This document shows, one piece after another, positions 16,944 through 26,365 of a stretch of 64,000 bases of DNA. Made by a program: the position numbers and the translations under genes. Under the pieces are notes generated by a model. The model saw only the letters and a program-made list of their open reading frames with translations, was not told the DNA's origin and searched no databases. The first letter of the stretch is position 1. Each line of letters opens with the position of its first letter. The DNA is from Polluticoccus soli (GTDB taxonomy: Bacteria > Bacteroidota > Bacteroidia > Chitinophagales > Chitinophagaceae): assembly GCF_029269745.1 (NCBI RefSeq), contig NZ_JARJHT010000001.1:2356001-2420000 (forward strand), given 5' to 3'.

Positions 16944-18215
16944 ATGTTATACTATTTGTTTACATACCTGCGTGAGCACTTCGGCATGTTCGGAGCGGGG
17001 GTGTTTTACTACATCACCTTCCGCACGGCGATGGCTATCATGCTCTCGTTGTTCATCACTACGGTGTGGGGCAAGCAGATGATCAACTATCTGCAGCGTA
17101 AGCAAATAGGCGAAACTGTGCGCGACCTGGGCCTTGAAGGTGAAAAGACCAAACGCGGTACGCCAACTATGGGCGGACTCATTATTCTCTCCGGTATCCT
17201 GATACCGACACTATTGTTCTCGCGTTTTATCAATGTGTACGTGATCCTGATGATCGTGTCGACAGTGTGGCTGGGCGTGGTTGGGTTCCTGGATGATTAC
17301 ATAAAGGTGTTTAGGAAGAATAAGGAAGGTCTTGCTGGTCGTTTCAAGATATTGGGTCAAATAGGCCTGGGCCTGATCATTGGTCTGACCATGTATTACA
17401 ACGACAACGTAGTAGTAACCCGCCAGGTGATAGAAGGGCAGCCAATTATTCAAAATGAGACGGAGGAGATCATCTCTAAGCCTTACACGCGTAAAGATGA
17501 GACTGGTACTAATATCAAATACGTAACAATTAAAAGCGAGACCACCACTATTCCATTCGTTCGCTCGCACGAACTGAGTTATGCGGAAGTGGCATCGTGG
17601 ATAAGTGAAGGTGCTGTGAAAACACTGGCTCCGATCATTTACGTACTGTTCGTCATCTTCATTATTGTGGCTGTATCGAACGGTGCGAATATCACAGATG
17701 GTATTGACGGCCTGGCAACAGGAACGTCGGCTATAATTGGTTTGTGCCTAGGCGTGTTTGCTTATGTGTCGGGTAACTACATTTTTGCCCAGTACCTCGG
17801 CATCATGCACATCCCTAACCTCGGCGAGCTGTCGATTTTTATTGGTGCATTTGTTGGTGCGTGTGTAGGATTCTTATGGTACAATGCCTACCCGGCGCAA
17901 GTATTCATGGGGGATACCGGTAGTCTTGCATTGGGTGGTATCATCGCTTCGCTCGCCATCATCGTAAGAAAAGAGCTGCTGATACCTATTATATGCGGCA
18001 TCTTCCTGGTGGAGAATCTGTCGGTGCTGTTGCAGGTAGCTTATTTCAAGCATACCAAGAAGAAATATGGCGAAGGCCGGAGGATCTTCCTGATGTCGCC
18101 GCTGCATCACCACTATCAAAAATTAGGTTATCACGAAAGTAAAATAGTAACACGATTCTGGATCATCTGTATCATACTGGCGATACTAAGCATTGTAACA
18201 TTAAAGCTGCGATAA
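16944..18215 (+). CDS. mraY: Phospho-N-acetylmuramoyl-pentapeptide-transferase
   Basis: Integral membrane enzyme that transfers phospho-MurNAc-pentapeptide to undecaprenyl phosphate to give lipid I. Motifs include [10 protein letters not shown] near the N-terminus, [15 protein letters not shown], the catalytic region [15 protein letters not shown], and the His-rich [11 protein letters not shown] with [10 protein letters not shown] at the C-terminus. With 423 residues it is longer than the 360 of E. coli because of a hydrophilic insertion of about 60 residues ([18 protein letters not shown] to SETTTIPFV, about 152-215) between membrane segments; such an insertion is usual in Bacteroidota MraY proteins. 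It lies between murE and murD in the operon. Confidence 0.95.
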   Translation: MLYYLFTYLREHFGMFGAGVFYYITFRTAMAIMLSLFITTVWGKQMINYLQRKQIGETVRDLGLEGEKTKRGTPTMGGLIILSGILIPTLLFSRFINVYVILMIVSTVWLGVVGFLDDYIKVFRKNKEGLAGRFKILGQIGLGLIIGLTMYYNDNVVVTRQVIEGQPIIQNETEEIISKPYTRKDETGTNIKYVTIKSETTTIPFVRSHELSYAEVASWISEGAVKTLAPIIYVLFVIFIIVAVSNGANITDGIDGLATGTSAIIGLCLGVFAYVSGNYIFAQYLGIMHIPNLGELSIFIGAFVGACVGFLWYNAYPAQVFMGDTGSLALGGIIASLAIIVRKELLIPIICGIFLVENLSVLLQVAYFKHTKKKYGEGRRIFLMSPLHHHYQKLGYHESKIVTRFWIICIILAILSIVTLKLR

Positions 18216-18219
18216 AAAG

Positions 18220-19578
18220 TTGGACACACACACAAATAAACGACTGGTTGTTCTTGGTGCTGCTGAGAGTGGTATCGGTGCTGCGCTGCTGGGTAAACAG
18301 CAGGGTTGGGATGTGTTTGTGAGCGACGGTGGCAACATCAAGGAACAGTATAAAAAAACACTGCAGGATGCGCAGATAGCATTTGAAGAAGGCGGCCACA
18401 CGCTGGATAAGATATTGAATGCTGAGGTGCTCGTGAAGAGTCCCGGTATTCCTGAGAAGGTGGAGATCATGAAGAAGGTGCGTGCGGCAGGTATTGAAGT
18501 GTGCAGCGAGATAGAATTTGGATACAGGTATAAAGGCGATAGCAAGATAATAGCCATTACGGGTAGTAATGGCAAGAGCACAACGACGAAGCTGACGCAT
18601 CACTTGCTGACAGATGCAGGGTACGATGCGGCGCTGGTAGGCAACATAGGTTACAGCTTTGCCCGGCAGATAGCAGAAAGACCGGCAGAATGGTATGTGA
18701 TGGAGATAAGCAGCTTTCAGCTGGATGATATTCACCAATTCAGGCCCGACGTGGCAGTGCTGCTGAATATCACACCCGATCACCTGGATAGGTATGATTA
18801 CAAGTTTGAAAACTACATAGCATCAAAATTCCGTATCGCCGAAAACCAACGACCACAAGACTATTTTATCATTAATAAAGACGACCAGGTAATTACTAAC
18901 TATCTCACAACCCATTCTATTAAATCACACCCAATCAAATTTACGATGAGCGAACAACTACAAACGAAAGAAGGTGGATACATCAGCGGTAATGATATGC
19001 ATATTCAATTCGGCGGCGAAGATCTGAATATGTCAATTCACGACCTGGCATTAAAAGGAAAGCACAATCAATCTAACAGCATGGCAGCAGGTATTTCGGC
19101 ACGTATCGCAGGTATCCGTAAAGAGAAGATCAGGGAGAGCTTTAGTTCGTTTGAAGGCCTGGAGCACAGGTTGGAGTTTGTGGCAACTGTACGCGGGGTG
19201 GATTTCATCAATGATAGTAAAGCAACCAACGTAAACTCAGTATGGTTTGCGCTGGAAAGTATGACCAAGCCAACCATTTTGATACTGGGTGGCCAGGATA
19301 AAGGAAATGATTATAACGAGATCATGGAACTGGTCGAGGAGAAAGTAAAGGCCATCGTATGCATGGGGATCGACAATGCACCTATACATGCTGCGTTTGA
19401 AGGTAAAGTGGGTTCAATAGTAGATACAAAGAGTGCAGTAGAAGCAGTGCAAGCTGCTTATTCGCTGGCTGACAAAGGTGATGCAGTGTTGCTGTCGCCG
19501 GCATGTGCCAGCTTCGATCTGTTCAAGAATTACGAAGACAGGGGCACGCAGTTCAAAGCTGCTGTGCACGAACTATAA
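18220..19578 (+). CDS. murD: UDP-N-acetylmuramoylalanine--D-glutamate ligase
   Basis: Mur ligase that adds D-Glu to UDP-MurNAc-L-Ala in the cytoplasm. The start codon is TTG at 18220, four bases after the mraY stop; the next residues (MDTHTNKRLVVLGAAESGIG) form the N-terminal Rossmann-like UDP-binding strand, so a later start would remove it. The ATP-binding motif is ITGSNGKSTTTKL, the central domain carries NITPDHLDRYDY, and the C-terminal domain FINDSKATNVNS and LSPACASFDLFKNYEDRG, all diagnostic for MurD. The length of 452 residues is normal. It is followed by ftsW after about 25 bases, one of the larger gaps in this operon. Confidence 0.95.
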   Translation: MDTHTNKRLVVLGAAESGIGAALLGKQQGWDVFVSDGGNIKEQYKKTLQDAQIAFEEGGHTLDKILNAEVLVKSPGIPEKVEIMKKVRAAGIEVCSEIEFGYRYKGDSKIIAITGSNGKSTTTKLTHHLLTDAGYDAALVGNIGYSFARQIAERPAEWYVMEISSFQLDDIHQFRPDVAVLLNITPDHLDRYDYKFENYIASKFRIAENQRPQDYFIINKDDQVITNYLTTHSIKSHPIKFTMSEQLQTKEGGYISGNDMHIQFGGEDLNMSIHDLALKGKHNQSNSMAAGISARIAGIRKEKIRESFSSFEGLEHRLEFVATVRGVDFINDSKATNVNSVWFALESMTKPTILILGGQDKGNDYNEIMELVEEKVKAIVCMGIDNAPIHAAFEGKVGSIVDTKSAVEAVQAAYSLADKGDAVLLSPACASFDLFKNYEDRGTQFKAAVHEL

Positions 19579-19603
19579 TAAAAGGTAACAATAAGCGCCA
19601 GTG

Positions 19604-20848
19604 ATGAAGAAGATATTTCAAAAGACGAAAGGAGACCAGGTGATCTGGGCGGTAGTACTGATACTATCGTTCATCAGCCTGCTCGCTGTGTACAGCTCCA
19701 CTGGTACGCTTGCTTATCGCATGGATAAAAATGCGAGTTACTATTTAGTGAAACAATTATTGGTACTCGGCCTTGGCCTGATGATCATTTACTGGGTGCA
19801 CAAAGTGAACTATACCAAGTTTGCTAAAATAGCGGTGCTGTTATATATGATCAGCCTGCCGTTGCTTGTGTACACGCTGTTCTTCGGCGCCAAGATCAAT
19901 GAAGGTTCACGTTGGATCAAGCTGCCGGTTATTAACCTTACGTTCCAGAGCTCGGATCTTGCCAAGCTGGCGCTGTTCATGTTCCTGGCGAGGTTGCTGA
20001 GCATGAAGCAAGGTGTGATCAAAGATTTCAAGAAAGGGTTTATCCCGGTGCTGGTGCCTGTAGGCCTTACCTGCATACTCATTGCCCCGGCCAACCTGTC
20101 TACAGCCTTGATGTTGGGTCTTACCTGCTGTATCCTGTTTTTCATTGGCAGGGTAGATGTAAAGCACATTGCTTTGCTGGCCTTTGGAGGATTGATCGGT
20201 GTGATACTGCTCTTTACAATATCTAAAGCAACCGGTTTTGGCCGTGCGGCAACCTGGGAAAAACGTATTGAAGATTTCGTTGGTAGTGATAAGGATGGCG
20301 TAGAAAAAGAAGATGTATACCAGGTGTTGCAGGCGAAGATCGCCATTGCAAACGGAGGAGTTACAGGTATGGGGCCTGGCAATAGCATGCAGCGTAACTA
20401 CCTGCCTGAGGCGTATTCAGACTTTATCTTTTCGAGCATCATCGAAGAGTATGGACTGATAGGTGCGGCGGTGCTGATATGTTTATACCTGCTGTTCCTG
20501 TGGCGAAGCATTTTGATATTCAGAAGATGTCCTTATGCGTTCGGGGCCTTCCTGGCAGTTGGTTTGAGTATCACCCTGGTGTTCCAGGCCATGCTGAATA
20601 TGGCGGTGAACGTACACCTCGTACCGGTTACGGGTCTGACGCTGCCACTGGTGAGCATGGGTGGTTCTTCTATATGGTTCACCAGTATCGCGATAGGTGT
20701 TGTGTTGAGCGTGAGTCGCTATGTAGACGAGAATGAAGGAAAAATAAAAGCAGAAAAGGCAATAGCAGAAGAACCTGCAGAAAACGAAGAGGAAAAAGAA
20801 GCAGCAGCAAAACCAAGAACAAGAAAACCGAAAGTAGCTGTATCGTAA
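19604..20848 (+). CDS. ftsW: Lipid II polymerase FtsW (SEDS family)
   Basis: SEDS-family membrane glycosyltransferase that polymerises lipid II at the septum together with FtsI. About ten hydrophobic segments are visible; diagnostic motifs are YSSTGTLAYR near the N-terminus, EAYSDFIFSSIIEEYG, and the C-terminal PVTGLTLPLVSMGGSS. The start is taken as ATG at 19604; a GTG immediately before it is equally possible and would add one residue. A cytoplasmic tail of about 40 residues is rich in Glu, Ala and Lys (EEPAENEEEKEAAAKPRTRK). It ends one base before the murG ATG. Confidence 0.94.
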   Translation: MKKIFQKTKGDQVIWAVVLILSFISLLAVYSSTGTLAYRMDKNASYYLVKQLLVLGLGLMIIYWVHKVNYTKFAKIAVLLYMISLPLLVYTLFFGAKINEGSRWIKLPVINLTFQSSDLAKLALFMFLARLLSMKQGVIKDFKKGFIPVLVPVGLTCILIAPANLSTALMLGLTCCILFFIGRVDVKHIALLAFGGLIGVILLFTISKATGFGRAATWEKRIEDFVGSDKDGVEKEDVYQVLQAKIAIANGGVTGMGPGNSMQRNYLPEAYSDFIFSSIIEEYGLIGAAVLICLYLLFLWRSILIFRRCPYAFGAFLAVGLSITLVFQAMLNMAVNVHLVPVTGLTLPLVSMGGSSIWFTSIAIGVVLSVSRYVDENEGKIKAEKAIAEEPAENEEEKEAAAKPRTRKPKVAVS

Positions 20849-20849
20849 T

Positions 20850-21947
20850 ATGAAAAAGATGCGCGTTATAATAGCAGGTGGTGGCACAGGGGGGCATATA
20901 TTTCCCGCTGTGGCTATAGCGCATGCTTTGCAGCGCCTGCAGCCTGATACAGAGCTATTGTTTGTAGGTGCGCTGGGTAAGATGGAAATGGAGAAAGTGC
21001 CGCAGGAAGGTTTTAAGATAGTAGGGCTAGACATAGCAGGGTTTAACCGAAGCAATATGCTGAAGAACCTGATGCTTCCGTTCAAGATATTCAAGAGTCA
21101 TTTGAAAGCTAAGAGCATTATTAAAGAGTTTCAGCCGAATGCTGTGGTGGGTGTTGGTGGTTTTGCCAGCTTCCCAATGCTGAATGCTGCACAGTCGATG
21201 GGCGTACCTACGCTGGTGCAGGAGCAGAACTCTTATGCCGGTAAAAGCAACAAGATACTCGGCAAAAAGGCTAAAGCGGTTTGTGTGGCTTATGAGCACA
21301 TGGAGAAATTCTTCCCTGCCGATAAGCTGATACTGGCAGGTAACCCGGTGAGAAAAGTGATCTCGGGCTCGACCGTGAGTAGAAGCGAAGGGCAGGCTTT
21401 TTTCAAACTGGATCCAAACCGTAAAACAATATTGATAGTAGGTGGTAGCCTTGGTGCCAAGTCTATCAACGAAGCGATAGACGCAGGGCTGGCAGACTTG
21501 ACCAAGGGAGACGTGCAGTTGGTGTGGCAGACAGGTAAGCCATATTTCGAACAAGCGAAGAAAGCAGCTGAGCCTTATGGTGATAAAGTGAGAGTGTTCG
21601 AGTTCATCCGCGACATGGATAAAGCTTATGCGGCGGCCGATATGATCGTGTCACGCGCGGGTGCTCTGGCCATAGCTGAGATGTGCATCGCAGCAAAGCC
21701 GGTGATCTTCGTTCCGTATCCGTACGCGGCTGAAGACCACCAGACGAGCAATGCGATGGCTTTGGTCGAGCACAATGCAGCACAGATGGTGAAAGACAAC
21801 GAAACAAAAACTGAACTGGTAAAGAAAATAAAAGCACTCCTGCACAATGCATCGATGCAGGAGATCATGCAGCAGAGTTTGAAGAAGATGGCGATCAAAG
21901 ATGCAGATGAAAGGATAGCGGCAAAAATCATTGAAATAGCAGCGTAA
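20850..21947 (+). CDS. murG: Lipid II synthase MurG
   Basis: GT28 glycosyltransferase at the inner face of the membrane that adds GlcNAc to lipid I to make lipid II. The N-terminal lipid-acceptor loop IIAGGGTGGHIFPAVAIA and the second motif VVGVGGFASFPML are present, then LVQEQNSYAGKSNKIL; the C-terminal UDP-GlcNAc half carries ILIVGGSLGAKSINEA, SRAGALAIAEM and PYPYAAEDHQTSNA. The 365-residue length and the position between ftsW and murC are canonical. Gaps of one base on both sides suggest coupled translation. Confidence 0.96.
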   Translation: MKKMRVIIAGGGTGGHIFPAVAIAHALQRLQPDTELLFVGALGKMEMEKVPQEGFKIVGLDIAGFNRSNMLKNLMLPFKIFKSHLKAKSIIKEFQPNAVVGVGGFASFPMLNAAQSMGVPTLVQEQNSYAGKSNKILGKKAKAVCVAYEHMEKFFPADKLILAGNPVRKVISGSTVSRSEGQAFFKLDPNRKTILIVGGSLGAKSINEAIDAGLADLTKGDVQLVWQTGKPYFEQAKKAAEPYGDKVRVFEFIRDMDKAYAAADMIVSRAGALAIAEMCIAAKPVIFVPYPYAAEDHQTSNAMALVEHNAAQMVKDNETKTELVKKIKALLHNASMQEIMQQSLKKMAIKDADERIAAKIIEIAA

Positions 21948-21948
21948 T

Positions 21949-23307
21949 ATGAACGTGCAGGAATTGAAACGGGTTTATTTTGTGGGTATCGGTGGCATCG
22001 GTATGAGTGCGCTTGCGCGCTTCTTTAACGAGCGCGGTGCCGTAGTGAAGGGTTATGACCGCACTGAAACTGAGCTGACGAAAAAGCTGGCCGAAGAGGG
22101 TATGGAAATACACTATACCGATGATGTAGCCCTGCTGGACAAAGAAGCCGAACTGGTGGTGTATACCCCTGCTATTCCTAAAGAGCATACAGAATTCAAT
22201 TGGTATAAAGACAACGGTTATCCGGTATACAAACGCAGCGACGTGTTGCAGTGGATATCTGAAAAGATGTTTGCGGTGACCGTTGGTGGAACTCATGGTA
22301 AGACGACCATCTCAACTATGACCGCCTACCTGCTGCGTGAAACAGGATATGGCTGTAATGCTTTCCTGGGTGGGGTTTCGGTGAATTATGGCAAAAACTA
22401 CTGGAGCAGCGATAACCAAACTGCCGTGATCGAAGCGGACGAGTATGATCGTAGTTTTTTAAAGCTCCGTCCTGATATAGCTGTGTTAACAGCAATGGAT
22501 GCCGACCACCTGGATATCTACGGTACGGTAGAGGAGTTGGAGAAAGCGTTCATTCAATATACACAAAACATTAAGAGCGGTGGCACATTGTTGGTGAAAC
22601 ATGGGTTAGAAAAGGCGCATGCTTTGAAAGCACCTAATACTATCACCTACAGCCTGCAAAACGATGCAGCGGGAGTATATGCAGCCAACATAGTTCAGAA
22701 AGAAGGCGGCTATATCTATGATGTTATTGGCTCTGATTGGAAGATAGAAGGTGTACGCCTGCCGATAGGCGGAATGCATAATGTTGAGAATTCAGTTGCG
22801 GCTATCGCCGTTACCCAGCTTTTAGAAATAGATGGAGAAAAAGTAAAAGCCGCGCTTGCCGGATTCAAAGGCATTAAGCGCAGGTTTGAGTATATCGTGA
22901 AGACCGAAAAGATGGTGTATATAGACGACTATGCACACCATCCCGAAGAGTTAGCGGCACTTATTGCCAGTGCTAAGCGCCTGTTTCCCGGCCGTAAATG
23001 CGTGGTTGCATTCCAGCCGCATCTGTTCAGTCGTACCCGCGACCTGGCAGATGGCTTTGCGCACAGCCTGGACATGGCCGACGAGGTGATACTGCTGGAC
23101 ATCTACCCTGCGCGCGAGCTGCCTATGGAAGGCGTAACCTCGCAGATGATCGCTGGCAGGATGGGTAACCCGAGCCATACGATACTATCGAAAGAAGGAT
23201 TGCTGAAATACGTTGAAGCCGCGCCGCTGAGCCTGTTCATTACAGCAGGCGCCGGTGATATAGATAAACTGGTAGACCCCATCAAACAGATACTGGAAAG
23301 TAAATGA
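21949..23307 (+). CDS. murC: UDP-N-acetylmuramate--L-alanine ligase
   Basis: Mur ligase that adds the first stem-peptide residue, L-Ala, to UDP-MurNAc. The N-terminal Rossmann region is VYFVGIGGIGMSALARFF; the ATP-binding loop is TVGGTHGKTTISTM; the middle domain contains EADEYDRSFLKL and MDADHLDIY; the C-terminal domain YIDDYAHHPEELAALI and FQPHLFSRTRDL, all MurC hallmarks. The length of 452 residues is typical. Its stop overlaps the ftsQ start by four bases (ATGA). No ddl gene follows, so D-Ala-D-Ala ligase must be encoded elsewhere. Confidence 0.96.
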   Translation: MNVQELKRVYFVGIGGIGMSALARFFNERGAVVKGYDRTETELTKKLAEEGMEIHYTDDVALLDKEAELVVYTPAIPKEHTEFNWYKDNGYPVYKRSDVLQWISEKMFAVTVGGTHGKTTISTMTAYLLRETGYGCNAFLGGVSVNYGKNYWSSDNQTAVIEADEYDRSFLKLRPDIAVLTAMDADHLDIYGTVEELEKAFIQYTQNIKSGGTLLVKHGLEKAHALKAPNTITYSLQNDAAGVYAANIVQKEGGYIYDVIGSDWKIEGVRLPIGGMHNVENSVAAIAVTQLLEIDGEKVKAALAGFKGIKRRFEYIVKTEKMVYIDDYAHHPEELAALIASAKRLFPGRKCVVAFQPHLFSRTRDLADGFAHSLDMADEVILLDIYPARELPMEGVTSQMIAGRMGNPSHTILSKEGLLKYVEAAPLSLFITAGAGDIDKLVDPIKQILESK

Positions 23308-24866
23308 GCGTAAAGCGTAAAATATCGATCCGCAAAATATTGCAGCTGTTCGTTACCATAACGGTGACAACAGGCAGCGTCATGGCAATACTCAGCGCTT
23401 CTTCTGTACAAAAGCAGAAGAAAGTAGCCGGCATCGATATCCGCATCAAGAACAGCCAGTACCATTTCATAGACCGCGAGCAGGTGATGGAAATGCTGCA
23501 GCAGGAGCGGAATATGGACCTGTCGAATATCAGGCTGAACAAGATCAACGTACACCAGCTGGAAAGCGTGCTGGACGCCAATCCTTGGGTGGCGGATGCA
23601 CAGGTTTACGTGGATGCAAAACAATATCTACATGTGTGGATAACTCAGCGCGTTCCGGTAGCCCGTTTGTTTGAACAGGATGGCAATAGTTATTATCTTG
23701 ACGAAACTCTAAAGGCGATGCCTTTATCCAGCAAATACAGCCACTATACTACAGTGGTGACCAATGTTCCGGTGTTGAAAGATGATAGCCTTGGCAACGC
23801 GCTGAAGGCCCAGGTGGTGTCTCTCGTAAAATTCATAGACAAAGACAGTTTCTGGAATGCCCAGGTGTCGCAGGTGATCATGACCGACGACAGAAAATTT
23901 GAGCTGGTGCCAGTACTTGGCAACCACCGCATCCTCTTCGGCGATACGACGCTGATGGAAGATAAGTTCAGTAATCTGTTCGCCTTCTACAAAAGAGTGC
24001 TCAACAGGATAGGCTGGGATAAATACGAAACACTGGATGTCCGGTATGCAGGTCAGCTGGTGGCTTCTCCCGCCCTCGAGTGGAAAAAGCCTGCCGACAA
24101 GATGATGAGCAATATGGATTGGGTGAAGAGCATCATCGGCAACGAAGCAGCGCCTTCTTACTCGGATACGCCAAATATTGTCATCACCAATACGATAGTG
24201 AATGTGACAGCGCAGACACCAGTGCCAGCTAAGCCGGCAGCACAACCTGTACAGGCTGCTGTGATCACTAAGCCTGTGCCAGTAGTTGCAGCTGCGAAAG
24301 TTGTTACAGCGCCAGCTAAACCAGTGCCACAACAAGTGAAGGTACTGCCTATGGCAAAAGCTGCGCCAATACCACAGCCTGTAAAGGCAGTCGCTAAAGC
24401 GCCGGTAAAACCAGCGGTTCAGCCAATAGCTAAACCCACAGTGAAGCCTGCAGCGCAACCTGCAAAAGCTGTCGTTGCTAAGAAGCCAGTGCCGCAGCAA
24501 GCAAAAGTTGTAGCTAAAGTACCTGCAAAACCAGCAGCACAACCTGCAAAAGCTACGGTAGCTAAGAAGCCAGTAACACAACCGGCAAAGGTTGTAGCAA
24601 AAACTCCGGCAAAACCTGTACAAAAAACGAAAACGCCGCTGGCTGCAAAAGCAACCACCGCTGCAAAAAACATCAAGACAACAAAGGCACCTGTTAAGCA
24701 GGTAGCTCAGAAAATAGAACCTAAGAAACCGGCAGAGAAACCTACTGCGCAAACCACCGTGAAAACACGCGCTGTAGAAGCACCGAAGGTTGATAAGAAA
24801 GAGAAAAACACAAAAGAGAAACAAACAACAGAGAAGTCGCCTAAGTATATATACCAGGGCAACTAA
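23304..24866 (+). CDS. ftsQ: Cell division protein FtsQ with long Lys/Ala/Pro-rich C-terminal extension
   Basis: Bitopic divisome protein that links FtsL/FtsB to early division proteins. A short cytoplasmic part, one membrane helix (about 12-33: ILQLFVTITVTTGSVMAIL), a POTRA-like domain (VAGIDIRIKNSQYHFIDREQVMEML, with NPWVADAQVYVDAKQYLHVWITQRVPVARL) and a beta domain to about residue 300 make a normal FtsQ. Residues about 304-520 form an extra tail made of degenerate repeats of AKKPV.QPAKVVAK.PAKPAAQ type, strongly basic and presumably periplasmic. The tail is low-complexity and resembles histone H1/AlgP-like sequences. Its role is unknown; interaction with peptidoglycan or acidic polymers is only a guess. 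It starts by overlapping murC. Confidence 0.88.
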   Translation: MSVKRKISIRKILQLFVTITVTTGSVMAILSASSVQKQKKVAGIDIRIKNSQYHFIDREQVMEMLQQERNMDLSNIRLNKINVHQLESVLDANPWVADAQVYVDAKQYLHVWITQRVPVARLFEQDGNSYYLDETLKAMPLSSKYSHYTTVVTNVPVLKDDSLGNALKAQVVSLVKFIDKDSFWNAQVSQVIMTDDRKFELVPVLGNHRILFGDTTLMEDKFSNLFAFYKRVLNRIGWDKYETLDVRYAGQLVASPALEWKKPADKMMSNMDWVKSIIGNEAAPSYSDTPNIVITNTIVNVTAQTPVPAKPAAQPVQAAVITKPVPVVAAAKVVTAPAKPVPQQVKVLPMAKAAPIPQPVKAVAKAPVKPAVQPIAKPTVKPAAQPAKAVVAKKPVPQQAKVVAKVPAKPAAQPAKATVAKKPVTQPAKVVAKTPAKPVQKTKTPLAAKATTAAKNIKTTKAPVKQVAQKIEPKKPAEKPTAQTTVKTRAVEAPKVDKKEKNTKEKQTTEKSPKYIYQGN

Positions 24867-24889
24867 AATGACTCAGTAAAACGCGCAAT

Positions 24890-26302
24890 ATGAACACAAA
24901 AGAGCAACCCATCATTGTCGGCCTCGACATCGGAACTACCAAAGTGGTAGCCATTGCCGGGCGCAAGAATGAATTTGGAAAACTGGAGATCCTTGGCTTC
25001 GGACGGGCGGAGTCAACGGGTGTGAGCCACGGTGTGGTAATGAACATCGAACAATGTATCCGTTCTATCGAACAGGCGATAGATAAGTGCATCCAGTCGA
25101 ACCCCAACCTCCAGATCAAAGAGGTGTATGTGGGTATAGCCGGACAGCACATCAAGAGCCTGCAGACACGCGGCGACAGGGTTCGTTCTCGCACCGACGA
25201 AGAGATCAACAAAGAAGACATTGACCTGCTGGTGCGCGACCAGTATAAAACTTATATCCCTGCCGGCGACCAGATCATCGATATCGTGCCGCAGGAGTTT
25301 ACGGTAGACAATACGCCAAGCGTATTGGATCCGATAGGTATGAGTGGCGTGAAGATCGGCGCCAACTTCCATATCATCACCGGAGACCGCAACGCGATAC
25401 GCAATATCAAGCGTTGTGTTGACAAGTCGCAGCTCATTACCCGTGACCTGGTGCTGCAACCACTGGCGTCTGCAGCCGCAGTAATGAACGACGAAGACCT
25501 GGAAGCAGGTGTTGCTATAGTTGACATTGGTGGTGGTACTACCGATATGGCCGTATTCTATGACGGTATCCTGAAACACACAGCCGTGATACCTTATGCA
25601 GGTGTGAACATCACCAACGATATCCGTAACGGTCTTGGTGTATTACGCGCACAGGCGGAGCAAATGAAAGTGCAGTTTGGTACGGCGCTGGCTGAAGAAG
25701 CCAATGCGAATGCATACATCACCATCCCTGGCCTGCGTGGTTTGCCACCGAAAGAAATATCGGTGAAGAACCTGGCGCACATCATACAAGCGCGTATGCA
25801 GGAGATACTGGACTACGTGGTGTATCACCTGAAACAAATAGACCTGGATAAACGTCTCTATGGCGGTATCATCCTTACAGGTGGTGGTGCTCAGTTGAAA
25901 CACATCATTCAGTTGACGGAATATGTAACCGGTCTTGGTGCACGTATCGGTCTGCCGAACGAACACCTGGCTGGTGGACACAATGACGCCATGATGAACC
26001 CGATGTACTCAACCTGTATCGGTCTGATACTGCGCGGTTATCATGACTTCGAGAACGGACGTATGCGTTTCATTGGCGAAGGTGGCAACTACATGCACAT
26101 CAGCGAAGAGCAAATGAAACCTGTGGTAACTGAAATGAAACAGCAGGCTGCAGAGGTAGAAGAGGAAGAAGACACAGAAGCATCGGAAGCTGCACAGCAA
26201 AAACAACAAAGGCGCAACGAGAAGATGAAGAGCCTGTTCGACGGACTCAAAGGAAAGTTCATGAGCTTCTTTGAGGAAGTAGAAGACCAGGAAATAGAAT
26301 AA
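24890..26302 (+). CDS. ftsA: Cell division protein FtsA
   Basis: Actin-fold ATPase that anchors FtsZ to the membrane. Phosphate 1 motif IVGLDIGTTKVVAIAG and phosphate 2 motif VAIVDIGGGTTDMAVF are present, the 1C domain lies between them (EVYVGIAGQHIKSLQTRGDR), and GGIILTGGGAQLKHI is the adenosine motif. The C-terminus carries an acidic linker (AEVEEEEDTEASEAAQQKQQ) and ends with an amphipathic segment (MKSLFDGLKGKFMSFFEEVED) that fits a membrane-targeting sequence. The length is 470 residues. It follows ftsQ by 23 bases and precedes ftsZ by 63. Confidence 0.96.
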   Translation: MNTKEQPIIVGLDIGTTKVVAIAGRKNEFGKLEILGFGRAESTGVSHGVVMNIEQCIRSIEQAIDKCIQSNPNLQIKEVYVGIAGQHIKSLQTRGDRVRSRTDEEINKEDIDLLVRDQYKTYIPAGDQIIDIVPQEFTVDNTPSVLDPIGMSGVKIGANFHIITGDRNAIRNIKRCVDKSQLITRDLVLQPLASAAAVMNDEDLEAGVAIVDIGGGTTDMAVFYDGILKHTAVIPYAGVNITNDIRNGLGVLRAQAEQMKVQFGTALAEEANANAYITIPGLRGLPPKEISVKNLAHIIQARMQEILDYVVYHLKQIDLDKRLYGGIILTGGGAQLKHIIQLTEYVTGLGARIGLPNEHLAGGHNDAMMNPMYSTCIGLILRGYHDFENGRMRFIGEGGNYMHISEEQMKPVVTEMKQQAAEVEEEEDTEASEAAQQKQQRRNEKMKSLFDGLKGKFMSFFEEVEDQEIE

Positions 26303-26365
26303 CGAATCCCATTAAATCGACAATAAAACCATTTAAAAATTACTAACCCAACAAAATAAACCGGT

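Noticed and set aside
23724-24824. Long open frame of 366 codons antisense to ftsQ
   Set aside because: It is opened by the low-complexity Lys/Ala/Pro repeats of ftsQ; the product is Cys/Arg/Phe-rich nonsense and lies fully within a certain gene.
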